From: Lachnospiraceae bacterium
GTDB lineage: Bacteria > Bacillota > Clostridia > Lachnospirales > Lachnospiraceae
DNA length: 64,000 nucleotides
Direction of reading: 5' to 3'
Assembly: GCA_017552985.1 (NCBI GenBank)
Contig: JAFZNO010000013.1
Span: 62,001-126,000, forward strand
The notes below the pieces were generated by a model. The model had not been told where the DNA came from, made no database searches, and was given only the letters and a program-made list of their open reading frames with translations. The position numbers and the translations under genes were made by a program. Shown here piece after piece: positions 36,171 to 45,195 of this stretch (position 1 is the stretch's first letter; each line of letters begins with the position of its first letter).

Positions 36171-37238
36171 ATGAAAGTCGAATGGAATGCAACGAACGTA
36201 AAATATTTAGGCCGCACCTTTTTGTCAAAGGACTGTCTTTACCTTTATCTTTCCGGCTCCGGCGTGGAATTTGAATACGAGGGAAATGGCCTTACGTTAA
36301 CGCTTCTCGGAGGAAGTGCGGCGGAGCTTCCGGACAATGACCAAAACTATGCCCGCATCGCCGTGTACGTGAACGGCGTCCGTTCCCTTGACCTGCAGCT
36401 CTCTGCAAAGGAAACCACTCTCCGCGTTGCAGAAAGTGCTGAGAGAAAAAAATCCGTCATCCGCGTGATCAAGCTCTCCGAATGCGCCATGTCCCTGGCA
36501 GGGATCGCTCCTTTGGAAATCGCAGACGGCGAAACCGTAAGGGCCACGCCCGGCAAAGATAGGAAAATCGAGTTCATCGGCGATTCCATCACGTGTGGTT
36601 ACGGAATCGATACCGAGGATCCCCTGATTCCCTTCCGGACGGCGACGGAGGACGTGACAAGGGCTTATGCCTATAAGACGGCCCGCGCTCTAAACGCTGA
36701 TTATTCCATGTTCTCCATCAGCGGCTACGGGATCATTTCCGGTTACACAGGCGATCCAACCGTAAAGATGACAAACCAAAGGATTCCTGATTACTATGAA
36801 TCCATGGGCTTTACCTATGACGCCATGGCGGGTCAGCCTGCTCCTTCGGACGTACCCTGGGACTTTTCACAATATCGCCCGGATGCGGTGGTGATCAATC
36901 TTGGCACGAACGACGACAGTTATTGTCAGGAATTTACGGACCGGCAGCAGGAGTACGCTGACTGCTACGCCGCATTCTTAAAGGTAGTCCGCAAGCATAA
37001 TCCTGATGCCATGCTCATCTGTGTTCTTGGGCTCATGGGTGACAGACTCTACCCTTGGATCTGCAAGGCCGTGAACGCATATTCCGAGGAGACTGGCGAT
37101 CAGCGGATCACTACTCTCCGTCTTCCCGAGCAGGACGCCTCCGTTGGTTACGTTTCCGACTATCATCCCTTAGAGTCCGCCCACGAAAAGGCGGCAAACG
37201 TTTTGATCTCAGGGATGCGCGAAATCATGAATTGGTAA
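36171..37238 (+). CDS. Carbohydrate esterase family 2-like SGNH acetyl esterase
   Basis: This protein of about 355 residues starts at ATG 36171, behind GAGGG. The N-terminal jelly-roll (about 1-115, YLYLSGSGVEFEYEGNGLTLTLLGG) is followed by an SGNH hydrolase domain with GDSITCGYGID, NLGTNDDSYC and a C-terminal DYHPLESAHEKAA that provides the Asp/His. This is the CE2 architecture (acetylxylan/acetyl-mannan esterase). The catalytic residues are intact. There is no signal peptide, so it should act inside the cell on imported acetylated oligosaccharides. It is one of only two plus-strand genes in the window. Confidence 0.88.
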   Translation: MKVEWNATNVKYLGRTFLSKDCLYLYLSGSGVEFEYEGNGLTLTLLGGSAAELPDNDQNYARIAVYVNGVRSLDLQLSAKETTLRVAESAERKKSVIRVIKLSECAMSLAGIAPLEIADGETVRATPGKDRKIEFIGDSITCGYGIDTEDPLIPFRTATEDVTRAYAYKTARALNADYSMFSISGYGIISGYTGDPTVKMTNQRIPDYYESMGFTYDAMAGQPAPSDVPWDFSQYRPDAVVINLGTNDDSYCQEFTDRQQEYADCYAAFLKVVRKHNPDAMLICVLGLMGDRLYPWICKAVNAYSEETGDQRITTLRLPEQDASVGYVSDYHPLESAHEKAANVLISGMREIMNW

Positions 37239-37240
37239 TA

Positions 37241-37276
37241 AAAAAGGACTGGCAAATCTGCCAGTCCATCTTTTTT
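37241..37276. terminator. Bidirectional intrinsic terminator
   Basis: A 9-bp stem GGACTGGCA/TGCCAGTCC (37246-37267) is flanked by an A run on the left and a T run on the right. It can therefore stop both the plus-strand esterase transcript and the minus-strand FakA-C transcript that converge here. Confidence 0.9.
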
Positions 37277-37277
37277 C

Positions 37278-37529
37278 TTAACCGTGAAGACCTCTCGCCT
37301 GACGATCCATGTCTTCCACGACAATGTCATAAATCTCGCCAAGACTTCTGGCATATTCCAAAAGCTTCCAGGGCTCGTTGGTGTGGAAGTGTACCTTGAT
37401 CAGTTCGTCGTCGCCAACCGCCAAGAGGCAATCTCCCTGTAAATGCTCCGTGATATAATCCGTGATCTCATCCTCGTCCAATCCGGTTCCCTCGATCAAA
37501 AGCTGCGTATCATAACGAAATTCCAGCAT
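37278..37529 (-). CDS. Stand-alone FakA-like C-terminal (DAK2-associated) domain protein
   Basis: This 83-residue protein matches the C-terminal domain of fatty-acid kinase FakA/DAK2-type proteins: FRYDTQLLIEG at the start, then LLAVGDDELIKVHFHTNEPWKLLEYARSLGEI. The kinase and middle domains are absent, and no flanking remnant is seen, so it exists as a separate small gene with its own promoter. In FakA this region contacts the partner FakB. A regulatory or adaptor role is inference. Confidence 0.8.
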   Translation of the reverse strand: MLEFRYDTQLLIEGTGLDEDEITDYITEHLQGDCLLAVGDDELIKVHFHTNEPWKLLEYARSLGEIYDIVVEDMDRQARGLHG

Positions 37530-37586
37530 TTCTTTTTCTTTCCTCCTTTTGCAATCCTTCCTTACTCGATGATTCCCGCAACTCAG

Positions 37587-37615
37587 ATTATATATGATTG
37601 CTTTCTTAACGTAAA
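37587..37615 (-). promoter_or_regulatory. Promoter of the FakA-C-like gene
   Basis: TTTACG (37610-37615), a 17-bp spacer and TATAAT (37587-37592), about 60 nt before the start codon. Confidence 0.68.
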
Positions 37616-37661
37616 GGAAAACCCGTTTTTTTTATTGAAAAAGTTTTTCACTAAAAACCGT

Positions 37662-38816
37662 TTAGCGGAATAACAAAACTACGTTTCCAATGCAAAGTTC
37701 GTCACCGGGCTCAAGCTTTTTTCTCTCATATGGCTGAAGCCGGGTTTTGTTGCAAAACGTCCCGTTGGTGGAATTCTCGTCCTCCAAATAATAATCCTCC
37801 TGATCCCGCAAGATCCGCGCATGCATGCGTGATACGGAATCATCTGCCAAATAAAGGTCAACTTTTTCTTTATACTTCCCAATCAACAGATTTGTAGTCG
37901 ATAGCTCCGACGCCTTTCTTCCGTCCGTAAAATACAGTCGGCGCGTCTGTTCTTTTTTCTCCGGCTTTTGCAACAAAAACGTCGTTCTGCCATAACCCTC
38001 CTCGTACTCAGTTTCTTCTGCAACCGCATATCCGCTGATCAGTTGTTGCATGCTCTCTTGGTATTCCTCCCGGCGTTCCCTCTCCTTCGCCTTTCTCCCC
38101 TTCATATTTTCAAATAATCCAAATCGTTTTTTGGGAGTCCCGGCATCCGCCGTATCGCTTGGCTCCATTGCCTTCCATGCATCAGCCTGTTCCGTCTTGC
38201 GAACCTGTATGGATTCCCCGGCCCTGATCTCTTCTGGTTTTATCTCCTCACGTTTTTTCTCTTCCTTCTTTTTCTCCAAAGCTTTCGCATCTCTAAAAAT
38301 CTGCTCTTGAAGATACGTTACCCCATTTTTCTCATACTGCTCATACATCTTGTAAACGCACTCCACCAATTCCTGATCGTCATAATTAACCTTTTCCACC
38401 AAGAAGGAAAGAAAGCTTAAAAACGAACTCTCTTCCTCACAATAGGGCACGTACATAAAGGAAAACTCTGGATTTTCCAAATCCTGAAATACGTGCCTTG
38501 GATCCCAGATGATGTTTTCTTCCCGCAACAGGAAGCGTTCCAATTCCCTTTGCAAACGTCTAAAACTGCCCATGAAATCTAACAGCCACTCCCTTGAAAT
38601 GCTTCCTTTTTGATAGAACTGCACGAGGTTTTGTTTCGACGTGATGTCGTAATAAAGATAGGCTCCCCCGTCCAGATAACGCAGGCTGCAGGGAAGCAAT
38701 CCCTTGATCCCACCCCTGCTCAATATGCAATACTGATACTTTTTTTCCTCCGGTTTACCGTCTAACAACAACCTTACGTAATTACTGTGCAAATTTCTGA
38801 CGTACTCTGCATTCAT
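37662..38816 (-). CDS. DUF6382/FHA-domain protein of the Tad pilus locus
   Basis: This 384-residue protein has an N-terminal domain (about 1-170, YQYCILSRGGIKGLLPCSL, LVQFYQKGSISREWLLDF) of the DUF6382 type. A long charged linker (about 180-290) follows. The C-terminal FHA domain contains LLIGKYKEK, VSRMHARI and DENSTNGTFCN, which form the phosphothreonine-binding loop set. It is the last gene of the Tad operon and overlaps the TadE-like gene by 4 nt. It may recruit phosphorylated partners to the pilus machine. No Ser/Thr kinase gene is in the window. Confidence 0.88.
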   Translation of the reverse strand: MNAEYVRNLHSNYVRLLLDGKPEEKKYQYCILSRGGIKGLLPCSLRYLDGGAYLYYDITSKQNLVQFYQKGSISREWLLDFMGSFRRLQRELERFLLREENIIWDPRHVFQDLENPEFSFMYVPYCEEESSFLSFLSFLVEKVNYDDQELVECVYKMYEQYEKNGVTYLQEQIFRDAKALEKKKEEKKREEIKPEEIRAGESIQVRKTEQADAWKAMEPSDTADAGTPKKRFGLFENMKGRKAKERERREEYQESMQQLISGYAVAEETEYEEGYGRTTFLLQKPEKKEQTRRLYFTDGRKASELSTTNLLIGKYKEKVDLYLADDSVSRMHARILRDQEDYYLEDENSTNGTFCNKTRLQPYERKKLEPGDELCIGNVVLLFR

Positions 38817-39292
38817 TTCTTATCCTCCAACGCTATGCTTGTTCTCCTGCACGTTCTCAAAAATGAGGCGACATTCATTCGCAGGGCCGAACCTGACGCT
38901 TCAGCTTTCCAGATCCGGTCTCCCAGGATCATCATTCCTTTTTCGCTCAATCTGATCACGTTGCGTTCCCGGGAATACGTGATTCCTTCCCTCATCCAGC
39001 CATAGTATTTCTCGGAAAAATTATCACGTTGCCAGTCTCTCAGTTCTCCCAGAAACTGCTCCGGATCCTCAGCGTTCACCTGGGAGGCTTTTACCGCAAG
39101 CATGCTTAGATCCTGCTCCATCAGAGACCTGTTATACCAAAACAGCAAAAATCCCATGACAAAAATAATGCTCCCGATCACTATGGGCATCACCAGCGAC
39201 GCCTCCACGGTGAAATATGCTTTCAAGCCTTTCCAGCGTATATTTCCTTGCTGCAAGCCCTCATGCGTGTTTTCTTTGACTTTTCCCTTCAT
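38813..39292 (-). CDS. TadE-like pseudopilin
   Basis: This 159-residue protein has a single N-terminal hydrophobic helix led by YFTVEASLVMPIVIGSIIF, the TadE/TadF pattern with Glu a few residues into the helix, followed by a 100-residue soluble domain. It is expected to be inserted in the membrane and assembled with, or modulate, the Flp pilus. It overlaps the FHA gene. Confidence 0.85.
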   Translation of the reverse strand: MKGKVKENTHEGLQQGNIRWKGLKAYFTVEASLVMPIVIGSIIFVMGFLLFWYNRSLMEQDLSMLAVKASQVNAEDPEQFLGELRDWQRDNFSEKYYGWMREGITYSRERNVIRLSEKGMMILGDRIWKAEASGSALRMNVASFLRTCRRTSIALEDKK

Positions 39293-39305
39293 TCGTTTCT
39301 CCTCC

Positions 39306-39740
39306 CTACGTTATTCCACAGATACAAAGAGCTCCCAGGCATCCAAGCCAGAGAAACGGCATGTATGGAAGTCTTGTATCCTTAGCTCCCTTTTTCAGAA
39401 GCAGCAAAGCCGCCGCAAAAATCCCCATCAACGTCAGACTAAGCGCAAACGCGATCACAACCTTGTCCAGCAACAATAGCAGGTTCACTTGCAGTAACAC
39501 GATCCCGTCGCCGGCTCCCGCCCCGCCTCCAATTCCTGCCAGTGCCAGAAGGATTCCGCCCGGGACCGCGCCCAGCATCAAACCTTCCCACGTCACGCCT
39601 TCATTAGCCAAAAACCATACGGCTGCCAAAATTGCCGCTACGCTGCCCGCAAGGAGCAACCACGTGGGCAACTCTCTTTTCCTTGCGTCCATCACGGCCA
39701 AAATGCCGAGATAGATCATGGTTCCCAACGCAATCATCAT
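39306..39740 (-). CDS. Second A24-type prepilin peptidase-like protein
   Basis: Starting at ATG 39740 (MMIALGTM), this 144-residue polytopic protein has both A24 aspartate positions: VMDARKRELPTWL and GAGAGDGIVLL (GxGD). There is no N-methylase domain. It differs clearly from the other peptidase of the locus (46228-46767), where the second motif is GGGDVKL. It could process the TadE-like proteins rather than Flp; that is inference. It overlaps the upstream gene by 4 nt. Confidence 0.8.
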   Translation of the reverse strand: MMIALGTMIYLGILAVMDARKRELPTWLLLAGSVAAILAAVWFLANEGVTWEGLMLGAVPGGILLALAGIGGGAGAGDGIVLLQVNLLLLLDKVVIAFALSLTLMGIFAAALLLLKKGAKDTRLPYMPFLWLGCLGALCICGIT

Positions 39741-40741
39741 TTTCCCTTTTTCTCCCCACACCTTGAACAAGGCCTGTAATTCTTAGCGACATCCCACGTA
39801 ACCGCGCGGATCGTTCGTTTCAATCCGGGACAATCCCTTACGTAGTGATAACAGTCTCCCTCCGGAGATACCCAAATCTTCTCAGGCATGGTTCCCCTGG
39901 CGCATACGCTGCAGGCCCGGTAGCGACTTCCGTCAGCGTTTCTCGCATTCGCCAGGGCAACCGTCCAAATCTCCTCCGGATTCAGCTTAATATGACTGCA
40001 CTCCGCGCTCCGGTGGTATACTTCCGCATTTTCCGCAAGATAGAATAAGGCATTGTCCGTCTCCTTGATTTCATATCCCGTCCACAGGCGTCCGTAAAAA
40101 TGATTCTCCATCCAAAAGCTTTGGAATCCCTGAACGGTCCACTTGGGCTCCGTCTGGTAGCTTACGACAATCTCCACAAGATCATCCTGATTTAGAATGG
40201 AACCCTCCCAATAACGCAAACCTGCAGCACCTTTTGCGACTGGCGCCTCCTGCAGATATTCTTTTCCCAGGGCTTCCTCTACCTTTCCCCTCACGTATGC
40301 CTGAGAAAACGCCAGATTGCCCACGGTCTCCCAAAGTCCTGACGCCTCCTGTTTTTCTTTCGCTGCGCCAACGCCCCGAAACTCCTCCAACGCCGTTCCA
40401 TAGAGACAGGTTTCCCTGCCAACGTTCCAGAGGGCCATGGCCATCTTGCCGTGGAACCTCAGAATCTCCACGCTGCTTCCAAGCGTCAGGAAAAAAAGAA
40501 GAAACAAGGGCAGTACTAACGAGGCTTCCACGGTCATGGAGGCCTTCCAAAACCTTGAAAAGAAAGAGCGCGGCGACGTCCCCTCCGCGGAAGGAGATAC
40601 TTTATGGCAAATTAGATCTTGATGGGAAAACAGACTCAGAACGAGTCTGACAGGGTTGTTCGTAAGATTCAAAGAAGGTGCTTGTTTATTTTTTCCTTTT
40701 CTATTATTTTGTATGGGATGTTTTTTCCACGGAGAGGACAT
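39737..40741 (-). CDS. TadE-like protein with two C-terminal Cys-rich motifs
   Basis: ATG at 40741 follows AGGAGG. An N-terminal basic stretch precedes a helix led by SMTVEASLVLPLFLLFF, the TadE pattern. The roughly 90-residue C-terminus holds two copies of a H-x(4)-C-x(n)-Y-R-x-C-S-x-C pattern: YHRSAECSHIKL with YRACSVCARG, and YHYVRDCPGLKRT with YRPCSRCGEK. These look like two small Cys/His metal sites. The combination suggests an exposed metal-stabilised tip or adaptor domain. Confidence 0.82.
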   Translation of the reverse strand: MSSPWKKHPIQNNRKGKNKQAPSLNLTNNPVRLVLSLFSHQDLICHKVSPSAEGTSPRSFFSRFWKASMTVEASLVLPLFLLFFLTLGSSVEILRFHGKMAMALWNVGRETCLYGTALEEFRGVGAAKEKQEASGLWETVGNLAFSQAYVRGKVEEALGKEYLQEAPVAKGAAGLRYWEGSILNQDDLVEIVVSYQTEPKWTVQGFQSFWMENHFYGRLWTGYEIKETDNALFYLAENAEVYHRSAECSHIKLNPEEIWTVALANARNADGSRYRACSVCARGTMPEKIWVSPEGDCYHYVRDCPGLKRTIRAVTWDVAKNYRPCSRCGEKKGK

Positions 40742-40761
40742 CGCCGCGCTCCTCCTTTCTT

Positions 40762-42234
40762 CTAGTATTTTTTCTCTTCCCAAAGTTCCTGTCGGTATCC
40801 GTACGCGCTTTCAAATGCTATCCTGGTCTTGATCCCGACGCAGCAGGCATCCATGCGAAAGGCCTTATTTCCCGCCGTTAACCGCAAGTTTGCTTCCATC
40901 ACGTCCATCGCGCGATAACTCATCTCATGCTTATCTCCCATGAGAAGCAGGATTCGCAAATAATCCTGATAAGACAGCCCTGGCTTTTCTTCATGCGTTC
41001 CCTGCAAATCCCACATACCCTGCAAGACGGAATCGAGACCGTAATGCCAAGTGCCAGAGGTCTTCATCAGAGGCACTTTTCCGCCACGGATTAATACGTG
41101 GAGGTCATGAACGCTCTCCGCATATGCCCATCCCAAGAGGATTGACGTCTGGAACAGCCCTTGCAATTCCGGAACCCCAAGAAGCGTACTCAACGCCAGG
41201 GCCACCAGATCCGCTTCTTCCCGCTTTGTCCCGTCTGAATACAGATACGTCGCATTCGCTGCTTCGCGCAGGGCAAGCAAACGAAGCAACGTGTCATTTA
41301 GATTGCTTGCGTCACTGGTTTTTCCGGCGATGACGTACTCCAATTCATAATCCAGTGCGCTGCCCTCCTTAGGATGATCATAACAACCAAAATAGGCACG
41401 CAGGTATTCCACAAAAAGAATGTCTTCCGCAAACTCCTGCAACGCGTCTTCCGTCTCCAAGGGAAGGTTTCCAAGGCTTACGTTGCCGTTCTTTCGCCTT
41501 TGGCGCACTAGATTTGAGTTGATCACCGCCTTCCCTGAGACAGGTGCTTCCCCCATGACTTGCCAGAGAATTCCTATCCTCTTTTGGTTCTCCACGCTCG
41601 CAGTGGGATTCTCAAAATCCAGCGTGACGGTTTCGCCGTCCTGCCCCGTTACTTCCTTCCCCTGATAGGCCGCAATCTGTTCGTCCACTGCACGCTTTTG
41701 GGCTTCGACGTCCCAGGAATCCATGTGATAATTTCTAACCAACTTCATCCATTCGATCGCTTCCTGCATCGCCTCAAGTCCCAGATCATCCCGGATGGCC
41801 TCTGCCGCCTTTCTCCGGAATACCGCGCCGTCATGGTCCGTCATCAGGGAATACTCCGTGACGTTGGCATTTTCCAGACGCATTCTCAGGAAATCTTTAT
41901 ATCTTGTGTTTACAAACTTTTCCAACTTGTAATTCGCAGGTTTTTGCAGATTCAGGTCCAGATACCACGCGAGCCTGCCTTCCAGATTTGTCCGGCTCAC
42001 ATACTCCGTCCCATAAGACAGGTCTATGGCAAGCAAGTTATAGCGTCGGAACAGTTCCCTGTGGTATTCCGCCATCACGCTGTCCATGCAAGCGTCTGCA
42101 ATGCAAACGGACTCCAATTGAAAGGCACCGTACCGGCTTCCCTCGATCAAGGCAAGACACAGCGTCGTCATGATTCCCAGCGTCAGCGCGAGGTAAACCG
42201 TGAGATATGCCGGTATTCTCTTTGATTTCATCAT
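40762..42234 (-). CDS. DUF5702 protein of the Tad pilus locus
   Basis: This 490-residue protein has one N-terminal membrane helix (YLTVYLALTLGIMTTLCLALIEG) followed by ESVCIADACMDSVMAEYHRELFRRYNLLAIDLSYG, the DUF5702 hallmark. The rest is a large soluble domain. DUF5702 proteins occur in Clostridia Tad loci next to Flp and TadE proteins and may be minor structural components. The start codon overlaps the Flp stop (ATGA). Confidence 0.85.
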   Translation of the reverse strand: MMKSKRIPAYLTVYLALTLGIMTTLCLALIEGSRYGAFQLESVCIADACMDSVMAEYHRELFRRYNLLAIDLSYGTEYVSRTNLEGRLAWYLDLNLQKPANYKLEKFVNTRYKDFLRMRLENANVTEYSLMTDHDGAVFRRKAAEAIRDDLGLEAMQEAIEWMKLVRNYHMDSWDVEAQKRAVDEQIAAYQGKEVTGQDGETVTLDFENPTASVENQKRIGILWQVMGEAPVSGKAVINSNLVRQRRKNGNVSLGNLPLETEDALQEFAEDILFVEYLRAYFGCYDHPKEGSALDYELEYVIAGKTSDASNLNDTLLRLLALREAANATYLYSDGTKREEADLVALALSTLLGVPELQGLFQTSILLGWAYAESVHDLHVLIRGGKVPLMKTSGTWHYGLDSVLQGMWDLQGTHEEKPGLSYQDYLRILLLMGDKHEMSYRAMDVMEANLRLTAGNKAFRMDACCVGIKTRIAFESAYGYRQELWEEKKY

Positions 42235-42401
42235 ATCTTTTCCGTTTGTTTCGTGATCTTGTTGAAGATCGAATTGACGATTTTCGTGATCTGTTCCTTA
42301 AAGATCAAAACCAATCCCACCAGTACCACGATTATGAGGATCACTTCCACCGTCCCCATCCCTTCTTCGTCATTGATAAGATCTTTCCAATTTCTTAACA
42401 T
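42231..42401 (-). CDS. Flp1-family type IVb pilin
   Basis: This 56-residue prepilin has its ATG at 42401 behind GGGAGG. A short charged leader (MLRNWKDLINDEEGMG) is followed by TVEVILIIVVLVGLVLIFKEQ, a hydrophobic helix with Glu near its start. Cleavage after the Gly of GMG by an A24 peptidase is expected. The mature pilin would be about 40 residues. It is the only pilin gene in the locus and lies 33 nt after the tadBC gene. Confidence 0.88.
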   Translation of the reverse strand: MLRNWKDLINDEEGMGTVEVILIIVVLVGLVLIFKEQITKIVNSIFNKITKQTEKI

Positions 42402-42434
42402 ATGCTTCCTCCCTTTATAGATTAATCAATAGTT

Positions 42435-44054
42435 TTATGCGCCCATCATGGAAAAGGCTGGTATCATGATCATGAGCATCACCGCGGCAAGCAACATGAC
42501 CATGGGAATCAAAAGTTTTGTTTCTGCCTCTTCCCCAAGGCGCTTTCCACTCTGGATCCTGCCCTCCGCCGACAATAAAGCTTCCTCCTCCAACCGGGAA
42601 AGCAATGCGTTTGAACCCTTTTTCAGATTCTGGCAAAGAAGCGTGCTTAGCCTTACGTATTCCCGAGGGCCCGCCCTTTTTCCAAAGTGCTCGTATGCCA
42701 CCCGCTCAGACTGTCCCGCCTGCATTTCCCGGCAGGCATATGCCGCAAGCTCATTTGTCGCTGCCAGCTTTCCAAAGGCCGCGCGAATCGTCATTCCCGC
42801 CACGAGGTAGAGTGCCAGTCCGTGCACAAAGTCCGGATATCCCAAGGCAAGCAATTCCCGCCTCTTCTTGACTTGATCCCCCAGATCCTTATCCATCAGG
42901 AAAAAGATGCCGGCGGCGGCTGCCGTACTCAAAGCCCAAAGCGTTAGCGGAAGGTTTTCTTCTCCCTGCGCGCCTCCTTTCAGCGCCATGATCAGGGAAA
43001 GGCAACTGCCTGTCAGAAAGACCAGAAGCGACAACCCAATCTTTCCGCCATAATACTTTTGCAACAGTTCCTCCTGGTTCTCCTCCGGACACAGGATTTC
43101 CAAATTCTTTCGAAGTCTTTCGTCGCCTCGCGCTCTCCTTCCTCCCCAAAAACGCGAAAAAACTTTTTCACCAACGGATGCCGCCTTTCCCAAAATTCCT
43201 TCTCTCGATAAGGCTATTGGCTTCGACTGCTTTCCCAATCCTCTCATCTGATTCCAAATCCCCTGAAAAATCTTTTCACCGCTAAAAACCGCCGCGAGAT
43301 AAAGCACCAGGCAAAACGTCATTATGGCGATTCCTTCCACGTCCTCGTAGAGCGAATCAAAATATCCCGGATAAGCACTTCCCACGTAGAACGTGATCCC
43401 AAAGGGCATAAGCCGCATTACGTTCTGCTCCATCTTTCTTCCGGCCAGCATGGTCTGCACCTCCCGCCGGGCCTCGAATCTCTGGCTAATCAGGTTTGCA
43501 CTGGTCTGGATCATCTCCGTGAGGCTTCCGCCTCCACGCTTAGCGATGGAAAACATTTGTCCAAACTGCCAGATTTCCTCACATCCGCTGCGCTCGCCCA
43601 GATCCAGGAGAAGCTCCTCAAGAGACACGTTGATCACCAGCCCCCTGCGCATTCCTTCCAATTCCTCATGGATCATGGATCCTTCCCCATAAAGATTTCT
43701 CATGTCCTCCCTGCTCTCCATAAAGGCATTTTCCACGGCGTATCCAGCCTGTAAGGAAGCGGAAGTGGATAAAATGCATTCCTTAAACTGCTCCGTGAGC
43801 TCTTCCCTCCGCCTTTCCCCTTTGGTCCTTTTAACGTACCGGACCCATACGTATCCTAATGGCGACAGCAAAATAGCAAACAACAGATTCCGATAGAAAA
43901 ACCATGCGATAAACAGCGTGATCGCAATGGCCTCCGCGATGGTCACGATCCATTCCTTCCTGCTAAAATCATATTGGTGATAATCCAGCCGTTTTAAGCT
44001 TGTCTTCATGCGTGAGTGCTTCTTTTCGCACCAATTTCCCAAGAACCTTTCCAT
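42435..44054 (-). CDS. TadB-TadC fusion: Tad pilus inner-membrane platform protein
   Basis: This single ORF of about 540 residues carries two T2SF (GspF-like) domains. The first (about 90-260, FKECILSTSASLQAGYAVENAF, FSIAKRGGGSLTEMIQTSA) corresponds to TadB. The second (about 390-535, YPDFVHGLALYLVAGMTIRAAF, GKRLGEEAETKLLIPMVMLL) corresponds to TadC. In most Tad loci these are two genes. The start is uncertain: ATG at 44054 follows AGGAAG, while ATG at 44078 and 44009 are alternatives. All lie inside the 3' end of tadA, so the two genes overlap. Confidence 0.88.
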   Translation of the reverse strand: MERFLGNWCEKKHSRMKTSLKRLDYHQYDFSRKEWIVTIAEAIAITLFIAWFFYRNLLFAILLSPLGYVWVRYVKRTKGERRREELTEQFKECILSTSASLQAGYAVENAFMESREDMRNLYGEGSMIHEELEGMRRGLVINVSLEELLLDLGERSGCEEIWQFGQMFSIAKRGGGSLTEMIQTSANLISQRFEARREVQTMLAGRKMEQNVMRLMPFGITFYVGSAYPGYFDSLYEDVEGIAIMTFCLVLYLAAVFSGEKIFQGIWNQMRGLGKQSKPIALSREGILGKAASVGEKVFSRFWGGRRARGDERLRKNLEILCPEENQEELLQKYYGGKIGLSLLVFLTGSCLSLIMALKGGAQGEENLPLTLWALSTAAAAGIFFLMDKDLGDQVKKRRELLALGYPDFVHGLALYLVAGMTIRAAFGKLAATNELAAYACREMQAGQSERVAYEHFGKRAGPREYVRLSTLLCQNLKKGSNALLSRLEEEALLSAEGRIQSGKRLGEEAETKLLIPMVMLLAAVMLMIMIPAFSMMGA

Positions 44055-45195
44055 TTTCTTCCTGCCCACTTTCTTCAAAGGAAAACAGCGTCGCCAGCTT
44101 CACTTCCCCATCCTGATATCCCAGTACCTCCGAAATCTCCAAAACCTTTCTGGTCTTATCCCGAAGCCTTCCAAGATGCACGATCAGGTCGATCCCTGAC
44201 GCGATCTGCTGCCTGATGGCGGTAAGCGGCAGCTCCATTCCCATCAAAACCATGTTTTCCAGCCTCGACAGCATGTCCTTCGCACTGTTGGCGTGTCCCG
44301 TGGACATGCTGCCGTCATGCCCAGTATTCAAACATTGCAACATGTCAAGCGCCTCTGCGCCGCGAACCTCGCCGACAATGATCCGGTCCGGACGCATTCT
44401 CAGGGATGCGCGGATCAGGTCCCGGATCCCAATCTCCCGGCAGCCGGAAACGTTGGCATTTCTGGTTTCAAGCCTCACAAGATTGGTTACGCCCATTAGC
44501 TGAAGTTCTGCACTGTCCTCAATCGTCACGATCCTCTCATCCCTTTGAACGTAGGCCGACAATGCGTTGAGAAAGGTCGTCTTGCCGCTTCCCGTTCCCC
44601 CACTGACAAATATGTTGTAGTGAGCCCTGACCAGCTTTTCCAAGAACTCCGCTGCCTCATTCGTGATGGACCCAAAGGCAAGAAGCTGCTCCATGGTGAT
44701 GGGTTTCTTGGGAAATCTCCGGATAGTCACGATCGGCCCGTTGATCGCCACCGGATCCATCACGACGTTGACTCTGGCGCCATCCGGCAAACGCGCGTCC
44801 ACAATGGGCGACGCATCGTTCACGACGCGGTTACACCCGGCAACTATTTTTTGGATAACGTCCGTCAGCCGTTCCTTGGAATCAAAGGCCAGTTCAAGTT
44901 CCGTAAGTTTCCCGCCCCGCTCCACGAAAATGTGCTCCATGCCATTGATCATGATCTCCGTAATGCCCGGATCATCCACAAAAAACTGCAACACGTCAAG
45001 CCTTCTCATGGAATCAAACAATTCCTTTTTGAGCCGCAGCCTTTGTTCCACCGTCAAGCGGCAGGTCTCCGGATTTTCCAATAATTCTTCATCGATGAGT
45101 TCTCCCACCTCCTCATCACCATAATCCCTCCCATAATCCATTTTTTCTCTTACGTGATCACGCATCTCTTGCTTGATCTTTTGTAAGTCAACCAT
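43969..45195 (-). CDS. tadA: TadA/CpaF-type secretion ATPase
   Basis: This hexameric pilus-assembly ATPase of about 408 residues has its start at ATG 45195 (MVDLQKIKQEM). The N-terminal domain includes LQFFVDDPGITEIMINGMEHIFVE. The core has Walker A GGTGSGKTTFLNAL, the Asp box, Walker B-like RIIVGEVRGAEALDMLQ and the His box STGHANSAKDMLSRLE. It powers Flp pilus extension. It overlaps the TadZ-like gene by 8 nt and the tadBC start. Confidence 0.95.
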   Translation of the reverse strand: MVDLQKIKQEMRDHVREKMDYGRDYGDEEVGELIDEELLENPETCRLTVEQRLRLKKELFDSMRRLDVLQFFVDDPGITEIMINGMEHIFVERGGKLTELELAFDSKERLTDVIQKIVAGCNRVVNDASPIVDARLPDGARVNVVMDPVAINGPIVTIRRFPKKPITMEQLLAFGSITNEAAEFLEKLVRAHYNIFVSGGTGSGKTTFLNALSAYVQRDERIVTIEDSAELQLMGVTNLVRLETRNANVSGCREIGIRDLIRASLRMRPDRIIVGEVRGAEALDMLQCLNTGHDGSMSTGHANSAKDMLSRLENMVLMGMELPLTAIRQQIASGIDLIVHLGRLRDKTRKVLEISEVLGYQDGEVKLATLFSFEESGQEENGKVLGKLVRKEALTHEDKLKTAGLSPI

